Positions 49,362-60,715 of a stretch of DNA of 64,000 bases are shown here, piece after piece. The notes beneath the pieces are model-generated. The model did no database searches. It worked only from the letters and a program-made list of their open reading frames with translations, and was not told where the DNA came from. How positions within the stretch are numbered: the stretch's first letter is position 1; each line of letters starts with the position of its first letter. The position numbers were made by a program, and so were the translations under genes. Origin of the DNA: Mycogone perniciosa (lineage: Eukaryota > Ascomycota > Sordariomycetes > Hypocreales > Hypocreaceae). Location of the stretch: assembly GCA_025331125.1 (NCBI GenBank), contig JAOALB010000107.1, forward strand, positions 62,001 through 126,000. The letters are read 5' to 3'.

Positions 49362-51853
49362 CTTGTTGGGTCATTTGTTCAATCCTGTGATACTGTGTAG
49401 GATGGTGATTAAGGCGGCATACTGAACACATAATATATGTAGTTGGATTTGTATATAGAGACTGCTATACTCTGAAATAAACCCTTTTTTATAGAGATCT
49501 CAACAACGCGACTAGCTGGGTTTTCGTGCAGTTTTACGCAACCTGTCTCATACAAGAGCTGTCATACATTGGCGCACCCAGGACCATCAAGGGAATGCTG
49601 CCTATTCACATGACTTCCGTATATGCGCATATCATGTTCTCATTTGTCTTACTAGGGACTTCTGCTTATCCGCGTGCGGCACTTCGTCTTCTCCGACTTG
49701 CCATGCCGAGAGATATCCGGCTATTAAAGTATTGTCGATCAGCATAGATGGTTCCTGCATCTGCAGCTGACTAGTTACACAGGAGGCGGGCAGCTTCATT
49801 AGCCATGCATGCATGACTATCTGAACTTGGTGTGCTAATCTATGTATCAGAGAGTTCCTGGGTTGGCGTCAACTGATGACATCACTGGCGCCGCAACTCT
49901 ATAACGGCTGCTCATATTTATTGCTGCATGGTAAGCTACTGACTTTCGTGAGAAGATTGGCGTTCTAACCGCAGGTTTTTCACAGGCCCCAGCATAGTCC
50001 ATCATGCTACCTGAAGTTCCATCTGGTGTGTTGACTCCGTTTTTATCGAGAAAAAAAGTGCAAGAATGGAAGAAACGAAGTCTACTGGATATAAAGCGGC
50101 TGAATTACACTCTTCATATTGATAGACGAAGGCATTCGTAGTCCCCTAGAGGCAGTGTTTCAACATCATCATAGGATGGCACAGTAAGCACTTGACGTTG
50201 CGGCCAAGACACCAGGCGCCACAGCCAAGCAATAGGCAAGTGAGATCTACCAGCCTTGGCAGCGCCACGATCGGCGATTTACCGTTCAGTCGGAAACGGT
50301 ATCGTATTCACGTATGTGTGTACGCAATAAGGAACCAACAGGGCCAAGAAGCCTTGGCAGATTGTTGCTTTACGGGGTCGGTGGCACATCTGAGACTTGG
50401 CAACCGACTACAGTATCCGAGCGTCATATATATGCCACTATCTACTATATATATACTGTCTGGCCGTTGAACAAACTGCTGGAGGGTTATTATCTACTGT
50501 TTGATATGCTTGGTTAGGGGAAATAGTATAAGGCAAAAACCGCTCTCAAGCTGTAAGGTTAAAGTTAAAATATTTCTAATATTTTCATATTATTTTTAAA
50601 TAACACCGTGTAGAAAGTGATAAAACAAGTTTTTTCACATCAGCAGTCATCTTACATCGATATTAACCCCATTCTTTCCCCTCCTTTTCGTCATTTTAAC
50701 CGATATTTACGGTATATACGAGCTGGTCCAATAAGTGGGAAGTCCTGCGAATCGACTGTCGACAAAACTGCTAGGATACCAGACCTTGCTGGTTATTGAG
50801 TCATCCAAGGAAAAAAGGCTGATGGATAAATACGGCATTCATTACTACAGGACGCATATACATTCTCCCATATACGGCCGTTATCGCTCCACCAGGAACT
50901 TGTTAAACCGGTTTCTCGCGCATCTTCTATCTCAGAGGCCAATCAGACCCAGCCCATCAAAATGAAGATACATACACGTAGACGTCTGAATCACCAACGG
51001 AATCGCCAAACAGAAGCTGTACATTACCCACTCGGAGGAACTCGTCAACGCATTCAAGTTTGCGAAGCAGTCAACCAGCCAGCAGCACCGATCTCTCTAT
51101 CGGGAAAAGGTCCAACGACTCAGGGTGATTTCTCACAATAAATTCTCAAAATAAAAGACATCCAGATTAATTTCGCAGAGCAATTATGCAGTTATTGTAT
51201 AAGCCCTACATCGAGTAGCTAAAGCGATTTTACCGTCGATTCATTTGACGGTGATGACAAGGGACACTTTTATCTCTGTCAGGTAGATCCCAAGTTGATA
51301 ACTTAGGTCTTCCCAGAGTGTCAAAGGGTAAACTAGAAATCGCATGACTCGGTTATAAAGGCAGTTTAGTGCAAATCACATGCTTAAAGAAACAACAGAG
51401 GCATGTGGGTGGCTGCTTGAACGCGATATAACTACAGGTCCCTTTCACCAGTTAAATATCGGTGACACTCTGATACCGTGCAGCTCTTTAAACAGCTATC
51501 CTGCTCCGCAACTGCAGTAATTCGGCCTATAGAGCCTAAAAGGCGGATGTCTTTGTACCCCTTTTCATTGACCACTTCGAATATTATATCTACCCACTAG
51601 TGGTAATATTGTCCACGCAACAAGTTCGCTAGCCCTCTCGCGATAGGCCCTAAGACACGCTGTCGACCCCTAAACATTAGGCTCCGAGACGCGTTTTACC
51701 CTAGAGTACTTACTATAACTCCGTGCTCCATACAGAGCGTCGAAATACATGCATTTCCGTCTGTTGCAATGTTACAATCTCCAACTTAACGATACCACTC
51801 GGTCTGCATTTTCGTACCAAACCAGTTTTTTGGTGGATTTATTTCCTTGTTCA
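49362..51853. other. Gene-poor intergenic region
   Basis: About 2.5 kb. Short overlapping frames (50.2-51.0 kb) have no recognisable features. It contains an AT-rich tract near 50,540-50,620. No RNA gene seen. It separates the 3' ends of the carbonic anhydrase (+) and aquaporin (-) genes. Confidence 0.5.
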
Positions 51854-53087
51854 CTAGGCTGTCGGCGGCGAAGTTGACTGGGGCTTAGGCTCGCGCTTCG
51901 CGCTGTGATGCGGAGGGATCAGATTATACATCACGGCCAGCAAAACTGCCGCTGCTGCCGGCCCAAACCACCAGATCCATTGATCTAGATGTTGTCAAAA
52001 CGTCAGCGTCTATTGCCAGTCCAAATTAAAATCACCCCTCGCATCAAGACTCCCCGCAGACCTACCAGACATGTCTCGTCTTGCAATCCCGTAGGCAAAA
52101 CACCGCGCAGGATTCATTTGCGCGCCTGCATATCCGGGAATAATACCACTTGTCGCAAACGTCACCAGGCCGAGAGCGGAACTGACCAAAAGGGGGCCTA
52201 AACGCGGTCCAAAAAAGACGGCTTGACGAGGGTCCAGACCGACGCCATAGGAAAGGTACAGGAGCACGAATGAGGCAAAGACCTCGTTGAGATACACCTG
52301 GCCAGCTGAGGCCTGGGATGGATCATACCAACAGCCGCCGCCGTGATATCTTCATGAAAAAGAGATGAATGTAAGTAGACTGTACGCCGGACTGGTTTTT
52401 GGATCAGTCACTTCCGAGGAATAATACATACTGGATAGATCGCTCATATCCCCAAACTCCTGCTAAAACCCCGCCTGCCAGAGCTGCACCGAGAGTTTGA
52501 CCACAGAGATAAAGCACACCTTTAATGTATTTCAGCAAACGGTCGATGCTATGGGGTAGCCGCACACAAACCTCTTGACAGAGGGCAAATGCCAGCAAGA
52601 ATGGCGGAAAAGGTAATGACGGGGTTCATATGACCGCCAGATGCTGGAGAAGTCGCATAGATGAAGGTCGAGATCAAGAAAATATTCGATATACCAATAT
52701 ATCCGCCGACTTGCGGTGTTCCATAGCCCTGCAGCGTCGCTGAGATTTGTCCAGAAACAAAAACCAGGCATGATGTCGCGACCATCTCAACGATCTGTAT
52801 ACCATGTCGACCAAACAGTGAGAGACCGCGCCAAATAGCTGCGTAGTCGGTTATCAGGTGCTTTGACATACCGCGGATTTCCAGATCGAGACATCCAGCC
52901 ATGACCCCAAGAAGTAATCCCTATTTCGGTACCAAGGCGTCACTCGCGGAGTCTGCGGCCTCACAAGCGGGGCGAAAGACCCATCAAAGGCCGCGATGTC
53001 CATCGTGTCCGACACGAAGTGCCCGGAGACACCCGGAGTGTTAACGGATGTGCCAGAGGGCCGCGGTGTCTCGTTGGATTTTTCCAT
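51854..53087 (-). CDS. Aquaporin / major intrinsic protein
   Basis: Membrane channel for water or small solutes. Five exons inferred: 52872-53087, 52572-52794, 52432-52519, 52066-52349, 51854-51984, giving 313 residues with consistent phases. Family marks: SWLDVSIWKSA before the first helix, first half-helix motif HMNPVIT, LCGQTLGAALAGG, and second motif QMNPARCF with its pore Arg. The first motif is NPV rather than NPA. Introns are 77, 52, 82 and 81 bp with GTATGT, GTTTGT, GTATGT and GTAGGT donors. I prefer the ATG at 53087 over one at 53147 because a TATA-like GATATAAAAG lies about 45 bp before it. Soluble tails are short. A fungal orthodox or other-aquaporin type fits better than the long-tailed Fps1 type. 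Confidence 0.88.
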
Positions 53088-53410
53088 TCTGCCAGGAGAA
53101 TATTCATAACAAATCTGAGGAGACAGATCTTTTATATCCCACGTCATGAATGGAATGGAAGCCTAGATGTGGCTCTTCGGGTTGCTAAATTAGGCTTTGC
53201 TTAGCCGCATAAGCCATTACAGAACATGTCGCGATTGTTAGTCACCTCTGACAAAAACCTCCACTTCTGCTGGGAAATCGTAATGCTCAGGTAATGGGAA
53301 ATGGCTACATATATCCATATATCATATATAAACATCAGACGTTCAGGTATATTAGTACTTTGTCCCTTTTGTGCAAATCGCCCCCTACATTAACATCCAT
53401 ACCACGACTT
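53088..53410. other. Short intergenic region between aquaporin and permease
   Basis: 323 bp containing the aquaporin promoter and the permease 3' end, with a CATATAT-rich tract near 53,310-53,330. Both genes are on the - strand. Confidence 0.55.
53129..53138 (-). promoter_or_regulatory. TATA-like box of the aquaporin gene
   Basis: GATATAAAAG on the - strand, about 42-51 bases before the chosen ATG. Its presence inside a possible N-terminal extension argues for the downstream start. Confidence 0.45.
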
Positions 53411-55450
53411 TTAAAGTAGCCACCCAATCACGCCCTTGGTCTTGGCCTTCCATCCCTTCTCGTCTTCCACCTCGGCATCTTCGACCGTGTGCACGTCTGT
53501 TACCAGGTCCATCTCCTCCAGTCTAACAAATTTGGTCTTCTTAAACAGTTTCCAGCCCAGATACATGACCAGCATGACCGGCAGCTCAATGTAGAAGCTC
53601 ACGAAATCAACAGGGCTAAATGTGGGCCTAAAGCTGGTCCAGCCCTGGACGAGAACGAGGAGGATGTTGAGGCCGACGACAAGGAAGGGGCCAACAGGAT
53701 AGGTCCAGTTTTTGAAGGGAAGCAGATGCGTTTTGCCCTGAAGCTCTATGGCACGACGGAATCGAATGGAGGTGATACCGATGGCGATCCAGCTGAGCTG
53801 GTTTGAGACACCGACAATACTGCGAGAAGAGTTAGAAACACATTGCGAGGCCGGGCGAGCATGGCAAGTCCACTTACTTTTGCAGCCAATTCCACAGATC
53901 ACCTGCACCGATGAAGCTCGAGCCAAAGCAAAGACCAGCAACGAGACCCGAGATGAGGACAGCGACCCAAGGCACCTTCTGCTTATTCAATTTGCCCATG
54001 AATTTAGGAGCATGGCCCGCCTGCGCCAACGTGTACATAAGTCTCGCCGCAGCAAACAGAGCATGATTGCCAGCGGACAGCACGCTGGTTAAAATAACAG
54101 CATTGATGACACTTCCAGCAGCGTGCGCGCCAGTCATCTGGAACACAAGGGTGAAAGGTGAAGTGCGTGACGACTTGGTGTTGAGGTTAGGATAGTTGTA
54201 AGGGATGTTGAGGCCAATGAGAAGGACTGAGAGGATGCTGTGGTGTGTCAGCAGCCCAGTCTATACATCAGCGTCAAGTTGGGAAACGTACTAGAACAGG
54301 AGAATTCGCCAGAAGACATTCTTGATGACCTTTGGCATGGTCTTGGTCGGATTCTTGGTCTCTCCAGCCGTGATTGCGATGGATTCAGTGCCGCCATCTA
54401 GCAGGTCTGGTCAGCACGGACAATCCGATCCGGGATAGAGCTGGGATGGATACTTACATGCGAAGGAGGCAGTGACGAAGACAGAGGCAAACCCACCGAT
54501 GCCGCCGACAAATGGGGCTCCAGGGATGCGCCAGTTCTCGGTGCCGATGTAGTGGTGATCGACATTGCCTCCCGCATTAACAACAATGCCCATAACAATG
54601 AAGACCTTTTTGGCTGGGTATTAGGATGCGAATCAGACGGTTTGTATACTGAGTGAAACTTACGACAATGGTAATGACTTTGAGCAGACTGAGCCAGTAC
54701 TCGAGCTAGACGGATCGATCAGCACCGCGCACCATCAATGAGGGCATTCGCAAGGGTTGAAGGAGCCTGACTTACCTCGCCATAAGCGCGCACCGAGATG
54801 ATATTGACAACGATCAGAACAACCCAAAAGATCAAGCTAAGTGCCCATCCCGGGAAGTTATCTGTCCAATACTGCAGAAGGATTTGCAGGGCAACCAAGT
54901 CGGCGGCCGTTGAGACAGCATCGTTGAACCAGTAATTCCAAGTCAGAGCGAAGCCAAAGGCGTCATCGACAAAGCGTCTAATAAGACATTGAGGTTAGCC
55001 GAAACCCGAAGCACGGAGCAGACACAGACAACCCTCCCCTCTCCCGATAGAGCTGTAGCTCCGTTTGTCCATGCATTCAACCCCCAATTGGAATCATACG
55101 TACCCCGCAAACGTACAAAAACTGCCAGCTACAGGGATAAAGGCAGCCATTTCTCCCAAACTCAACATGGTGACGAAGACGATGAAGCCCACGATGGCGT
55201 AGCATATCAGCATAGATGCGGGACCACCTGTGGCTAGCGATTTGCCTGTTCCCAAGAAAAGGCCCGTGCCAATGGTGCCGCCAATGGCGATCATCTGGAC
55301 CTGGCGCGCAGAGAGGGAGCGCTGGAGGCGGTCATGGACGATGTGGGTTGATCCCTCCAGCTCGTCGGACATGATGGCATGAGCACCATCATGAGCCTTT
55401 TTGCTGTTTCCATCTGGCGACTCGCCTCGTGATTTCTCGAAATAATCCAT
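53411..55450 (-). CDS. Amino acid permease, yeast amino acid transporter (YAT) family
   Basis: Plasma-membrane amino acid/proton symporter of the APC superfamily. Seven exons inferred: 55104-55450, 54776-54977, 54664-54705, 54458-54605, 54292-54397, 53878-54237, 53411-53819, giving 537 residues, the usual size. Motifs: RQVQMIAIGGTIGTGLFLG in helix 1, GEMAAFIPVAGSF in helix 3, AYGGTESIAITAGETKNPT between helices 6 and 7, and SAGNHALFAAARL in helix 8. About twelve hydrophobic segments are visible. Similarity is best to the basic amino acid branch (Can1/Lyp1/Alp1 type), but substrate cannot be assigned by eye. All introns are GT-AG; exon 3 is only 42 bp. The C-terminal cytosolic tail is acidic. 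Confidence 0.92.
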
Positions 55451-56351
55451 GGTGGTGGTTTCTCTGACTGTTTTGTTGTGTGCGTTGAATCAACGAGACG
55501 CAATTGGTGTCCCTGAGAAGCTATCGAGAGACAAACGCTATGACTGTCGCGTGTCTCTTCTTACTCGTATAGCCACTCAACGGCGCCCTCGGGACGTGAT
55601 TTGACCAGGAGAGCGTGGCGCTCGAGTTAATGATGTCTCAATGCCATAGAAACTTGGAAGCAAAGAAAAAGGAAAGAACAAACAGTGTCTACAACGTCCG
55701 TATAATTGGGATCCTACGCGATTATATAAGAGCTTCTAGAAAACCTCTCGGAAAGAAAAATGAATTGCCGCAACGGACTTGGCCGTTGTGCTAGGCGATT
55801 GCGTGATAGATGGTTTCTCCACCAAGAAACCATAGTTGGTAAGCTTCTCAGCCGTGGAACCCCAGCGGCCCGGGGGTTCTACCAGGCCAGCCCCTAAAGG
55901 AAGTGTTGTGGCTACTCATGTCAGCGAGTTCGGGCACACGATCATTCATAGTCAGGCGACTACTACTAGTAGTAGTACGATGTATTGGTATGAATTGGAG
56001 ATGTGGTTCGTATCGATACTGATGAAAATGAACCAAGGATTACGACATCTTCTTGCCGTGCTTGGTTGGAATCTCTTTTGGCAAGAGGAGCAAGGGCGAC
56101 GCGCAGAATATACTAGTATTGGCATCAGCTCGGGAGACACACCCGCACCGCTAGTACTATTAGTAGTATGTGTGTGGACTTTTGCTAGTGTATCAGGCCA
56201 TTCCTCCTCCGTACTCATTGCCTTCCCATGACGTTGCTTGCGTAGCAATCAGAATTAGTAGTACGGAGTACATAGTGGTATTATGGCAGTTCTGTCCTGT
56301 ACTCCGTGCTTCCTACGTACGTTGACGCCGATTCCACCCGAGCCTCTCAAC
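55451..56351. promoter_or_regulatory. Permease upstream region
   Basis: 0.9 kb between the permease start and the dehydrogenase stop. It carries TACGGAGTA at 56262-56270, a CTACTACTAGTAGTAGTACG tract near 55,970 and a related TACTAG repeat near 56,110. Open frames here overlap on both strands and look random. Confidence 0.5.
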
Positions 56352-57421
56352 CTACAGAGGTACCAACACAGCCCTGTAATGAACCTTGCCGCTCTCCAAC
56401 CTGTCCATCGCCTCCTTGATGCCCTCCTCTGACATCGGGAACTTCTCAATTACCGGCCTAATGTCATGCAGCGCTGCAAACTCCAGCATCTGGCGATGCA
56501 CCGCCCTCGACGCCACCAGAGATCCTTGAATTGCAATGCCGTTGCGTAGCAGTGGCATGTAGGGGATCTCCAAGTTGCCTGACGAAACTGACAGAGGGTA
56601 GATCCGCGATCGCGTTGCCATCATAGGCAGAATCGTATCCCACGTTGGCTGTGCCGATGTCGTCACCAAGAGTCGCGTGAGCTTCCAGTCGCCCATCTGT
56701 TTCTGGACATTGCTAGAGGCAGTGGTAATGAACTTGTGTGCACCCAGCTTGAATGCGTCACCCTTTTTCTTGTCGGATCCAGAAATCACGACAACGCGGC
56801 ACCCCAGTTTGGCCGCGAACTGAATAGCGAGGTGCCCCAGACCACCAACGCCCATGATTCCCACCGTCTCATTGGACCCAGCATCGTGAAGCACAGCGAA
56901 GATGGTCGCGCCGCCGCACTGCAATGGCGCTGCATCTTCGTCGCTGATTTCGTCAGGGATGCGGTGGAGAAAAGCCTCGCGCCAGATCGCGTGGGAGGCG
57001 AAACTGCCCTGGTCTAAGCTGGTTTTGCCGTATATGCCGCGCTTTGGGCAGTAAATCTCGTCACCTTGCAGACATTCGAGGCAGTGCCCACAATTATCAG
57101 TCTGGAAGCCCCATCCTACGCGGTCGCCCTTTTTAAGATATTTGGTGTCTGGACCAGTCGCTTCGACAACGCCAACGCCTTCATGGCCCAGGACCATGTC
57201 TCTGTGTTTCTGTTACCATTTTTGTCAACTTTGTTCTGATAAATGAGTCGGGGTCTAGGACGCATTGGGGGCTCTCTCACATTGTGCAAGTCTGTGCCGC
57301 AAAGCCCTGATGCGGTAACCCTTAGCAACACTTGGTCACGGACGAGTTGGTCGGGCTTTTCAGTTGTGTCTTTCTTGAGGGTTCCCTCCTGGGAACCCCT
57401 GAAAACGGTAAAGAAAGGCAT
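56352..57421 (-). CDS. Zinc-dependent alcohol dehydrogenase (MDR family)
   Basis: Cytosolic NAD(P)-dependent dehydrogenase/reductase of the medium-chain family, close to the cinnamyl alcohol / NADP-ADH branch. Exons 57281-57421 and 56352-57209 give 332 residues. Catalytic zinc ligands are predicted at Cys41 (CGTDLH), His56 and Glu57 (GHEGVG). The structural zinc site is complete: Cys87, 90, 93 and 101. The cofactor motif GVGGLG is present in IMGVGGLGH. The intron (57210-57280) starts GTGAGA and ends AACAG, joining TDLHN to KHRDMVLGHEG. The protein is slightly shorter than the usual 340-360. The start at 57421 follows TTTGCGATG. It lies upstream of permease and aquaporin on the same strand. 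Confidence 0.9.
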
Positions 57422-57828
57422 CGCAAACTCCTTTTCTGAACACAAGAGACGAGGTGATTCGAGTGGATTTTGGCGACCATGGAACCGTCTTCAACAGGGC
57501 AAAGCGACGCCACACACACTTCGTAGGTGAATACGGAACACAATCGCTGCTCTGATTTAGTTTGCTTTGAAAGCCTCAATCATCATTAATGGAGAGACAG
57601 GTCGTTTCCTCTTTATACTTTCAACCACCTTTCCCTGACCTGACTAGCCAACATGCCTTGCTGTAGAAAGTTCTGCCAGTGACGTCGTTTGCAACGTTTC
57701 AGTTTAGTCACGGTATTCGAAATGCCAAGCTGCCTCGGCTCAGCCCATCACGATGCTGCTCGGCTGCTCCGAAAAGATTGAACACTTGTCACATTTCGCC
57801 GTTTATGTTGCATCCAGATGCATAAACG
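57422..57828. promoter_or_regulatory. Region between dehydrogenase and YhhN pseudogene
   Basis: 407 bp divergent interval; no additional gene visible. Confidence 0.5.
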
Positions 57829-58489
57829 ATGTCATCCGTCATCAATACTGTTGTCTTGGGCATTTCAATCAGCGTAGCAGTCTTGCACAGCCTACAAGTG
57901 CGCGCGCTTCCAAGCTATCGGCGCACCGTCACAAAACCCTCTTCTCTCTGTCACTGCTGCTCTCTGCCATGGACCTCGTCTCCTTACGGCGGCTCTTGCG
58001 CTCAGCTCTGTCGGTGATGCGTTTCTTGCCTGGAACAATGGGGACCCGAATTTTCTCGGGGGTCTCACCAGCTTCTTGATTGCTCACATTTGTTACACTC
58101 CCTTCTTTTTGCACTATGGCGAAGTTGATGTCGATCAGTGGTGTTCCGCCTTGGGTCTCGGCATGTTGCTCCTTGCCCCAGTCATGGTCGTATTGTTGAC
58201 ACCACGTACTCCGTATTGGCCAACACCTGCGGCTGCCAGTAATAATGGGATACTCCGCGACTATCCTGTGCATGGTTCAGGCCTCCCTGCGGATGGCAGG
58301 TGACCGGATCGTCTGTGGCGCCATTTTATTCGCCGCGTCGGATACTCTGCTGTCGGCAGATAAATTTCTTATGGCTCCCGTATCGTGGGATCGTGGCTTC
58401 GTGGCTGGGTGCAACATGCCGTTTGGATTCTGTATTACTCCGGCCGGCTCCTTATTGTGTCGGGGTTTCTGGAGTCTACGAGTATTTGA
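57829..58489 (+). pseudogene. Lysoplasmalogenase-like (YhhN/TMEM86) pseudogene
   Basis: The YhhN family comprises polytopic membrane proteins that cleave vinyl-ether lysophospholipids. Family blocks are readable only by switching frame. The start is MSSVINTVVLGISISVAVLH; then, after about one surplus base near 57,938, come ALSSVGDAFLAW, GGLTSFLIAHICYTPFF and LGLGMLLLAPVMVVLL. After another shift near 58,215-58,245 follow MGYSATILCMVQASLRM and LFAASDTLLSADKFL, and after a third near 58,390-58,410, WVQHAVWILYYSGRLLIVSG to the stop at 58489. At least three frame breaks make it non-functional unless the assembly is poor here. A TACTCCGTA copy (58207-58215) sits exactly at the second break. Confidence 0.75.
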
Positions 58490-60715
58490 TGAGATGAAAT
58501 GCTTGATGCAAAACGACCATCTGGTTTGCTTCCATGTGTTTACATATTTCTCAATGTTGGTGGCGAGAGATATTTAAGACATCACTGAGGTGGCTGGCGC
58601 GGGCCCTACCCAATAAGAGCCTCTACACAGACAGTGAATCCGTGCAAACAAGTGCCATGTTGCTATTAACGAGATATTGCTGTTTCAAACCAAGTAATCA
58701 TCCCAATGCAAGGTTGTCTCTTGTCCTCTGATGACCAATAATTCCAAAAATCAATAGCAGAGGTAGGGAAGAGAGACTAACGAAGCATATTTGGGACGAA
58801 GCTGCAGAGCGAGGGGGAAACGCACCACTATATATTCCTATCCTGCCTCCTATCCTGCCTACTATAACAGCAGGGAAGTCCCAGGAGCAAGGCTTGTTAG
58901 CGACGAGAGTCGGCATAATAAGTTAGCTGTACTTCGTAGACCCCGCTCTCAGGTCAGGGAGTGATACTATGCCTACCTACAGAGAAAAGGAGAGGGGATT
59001 GTCTGGACAAAATGAAGCAACCGAATATCGCAAGGGAAAGGAAAAGAGCTACTGTTGACTCAGAGGAGCGGCATTTACCTAATGCTTACCAAGTAAAGAA
59101 GATGCGCCTGCTCTCTGATCAATCAATGGAAGAGACTGATTATGAGGATTGGGATTGGAATTGATGAGGGATCTCCTGACCCTCACGCTGGTGAGGGGTT
59201 TTGGATAGAGGGTTGGGATTGGTAGGTATCTCATAACGCAGAGGGTAGCTTTTTGTTAGACAGCTACTCCGTGAAACCTTGAGCATGCAAATGAAGACAA
59301 GTATTCTTGTGATGGTCCCGTTTGAACAGAATGCTTGACAAAAGGAGTGTTGGGTCAAGTCAGTCACTGTAAATTCCTGCCGCCCCCCACCGCCTTCCAA
59401 TCCAGGTAGCCCTCCCGCTGCTTTAGGGGATTTCTATAAGACCGCCCACCCTCTCCCTTCAACGTAAGGTATGTCTCACTTCCCTCTGCCTCTCTCTCCG
59501 TCCCCTCGCCCTCCTGTCCGCTGTGTTAGACCTGGAAACCCCCTCCTTGTCTGAATGGCCCCCTTCTTACAGCTAAGATCATGATCCCGGGGTATTCCGC
59601 CCGTCGGCTTCGCATGCAACACCTTTGTCCACCTGTTCCTCCAGCTTGTCTCCGCTAGATGGCCTTCCTATCTTTCCCTTGGAGCCTTAGAGGTGGAAGA
59701 ACTATCGCTCGCTGAGCTTGATCTAGCACAGACTTGTCCTCGCCATCGATGCCCTAGCCACAAGACGCCACGGCCACGACTGTCCTAGCTCCTTAAATCC
59801 CGCCAGCGACTTGGCGAGGGCTATGCCCGGGATGCTTCAACGACTCTGCGGCGATGACAGGTCGTCTGGGATTAGGTGACGTACTTACGTCCCATACGGA
59901 CATGTGCCGAGATTAGGCCAGCTAGACCTTCCACTTCGCAGAGGTTTCAACAGCCTCCCCCTCTGTGCACGGCGAGACGACTGAGGGAACCTTCCGTTCG
60001 TTTGGGCATTGGCGAGCTGAACTCTCACAGTCGGCAAACATCATCAGACCGTTATTCGACAAGAGTACCACCGGTGTTGGCTCGTGATCTGCGACCATAT
60101 TTACGCCGCATACAATCCCGTCGTGTAGTGATTCGCCGACTTGGGTGACATTTGTTTACCCCCCTTAGCCGTGTGCCCGCGGCCGCACGAGAGGGGAAAG
60201 ATCGTCTCCAAAGCTTCCTAGCAGACTGTGTCAAATCGTACGATTTTCGGATTCACAGCTTCTCGCGTCACGGCTCGTGTCTGAAGCCCTGAAGATTGGC
60301 TGCCCCAAGACGGTGTTGCAGAGTCAGGCGGTCTAGTAATCGCGCCTAGATTGTCCCTTAGTCCAGATCCTGTTGGGGAAGGGTGCAAGCTCCCGGCTCG
60401 ACTGCCGTTTGCGATGCAACTCGACTCGTTGGGAAGAGAAGAAACAGGATTTGTGGAGGACGTGGGTGAAGACATATGGCGAGACGCGAGATTCGAGGGT
60501 GTGTGAAATTGAGAAAGTGCAGACGCATTTGCCGACTTGTATCTGCTCACGGTCGATGCCGTAGCCTCTACTGACTTCGGATCTCGACCCGAATGGCTCC
60601 ATCTCGAACAAGCAGAACTCCTGTAGAAGAGAGTCCAAGTTTCGCAAAGAGTCTAATACTTTTGTAACTGACGGCTTTGGAAGCATCTGACTAATATATA
60701 TTATATATGTATCTT
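58490..60715. other. Gene-poor region with unassigned open frames
   Basis: Nothing I can name. A + strand frame at 58991-59164 ends MEETDYEDWDWN and looks coding-like but has no family. From 59.4 to 60.2 kb the DNA is GC-rich and pyrimidine-biased with many stops. On the - strand, two offset open frames at 60333-60686 (starting MLPKPSVTKVLDSLRN) and 60218-60550 (Ser/Pro/Thr-rich) may be pieces of one broken gene. Confidence 0.4.

Noticed and set aside
29323..57421. Secondary-metabolite biosynthetic cluster
   Set aside because: Tailoring-type enzymes and a regulator are present but there is no PKS, NRPS, terpene cyclase or DMAT backbone gene.
59876..60148. Arg/Pro-rich + strand frame of 90 codons
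   Set aside because: Lies in a GC-rich pyrimidine-biased stretch, composition-driven, no recognisable domain.
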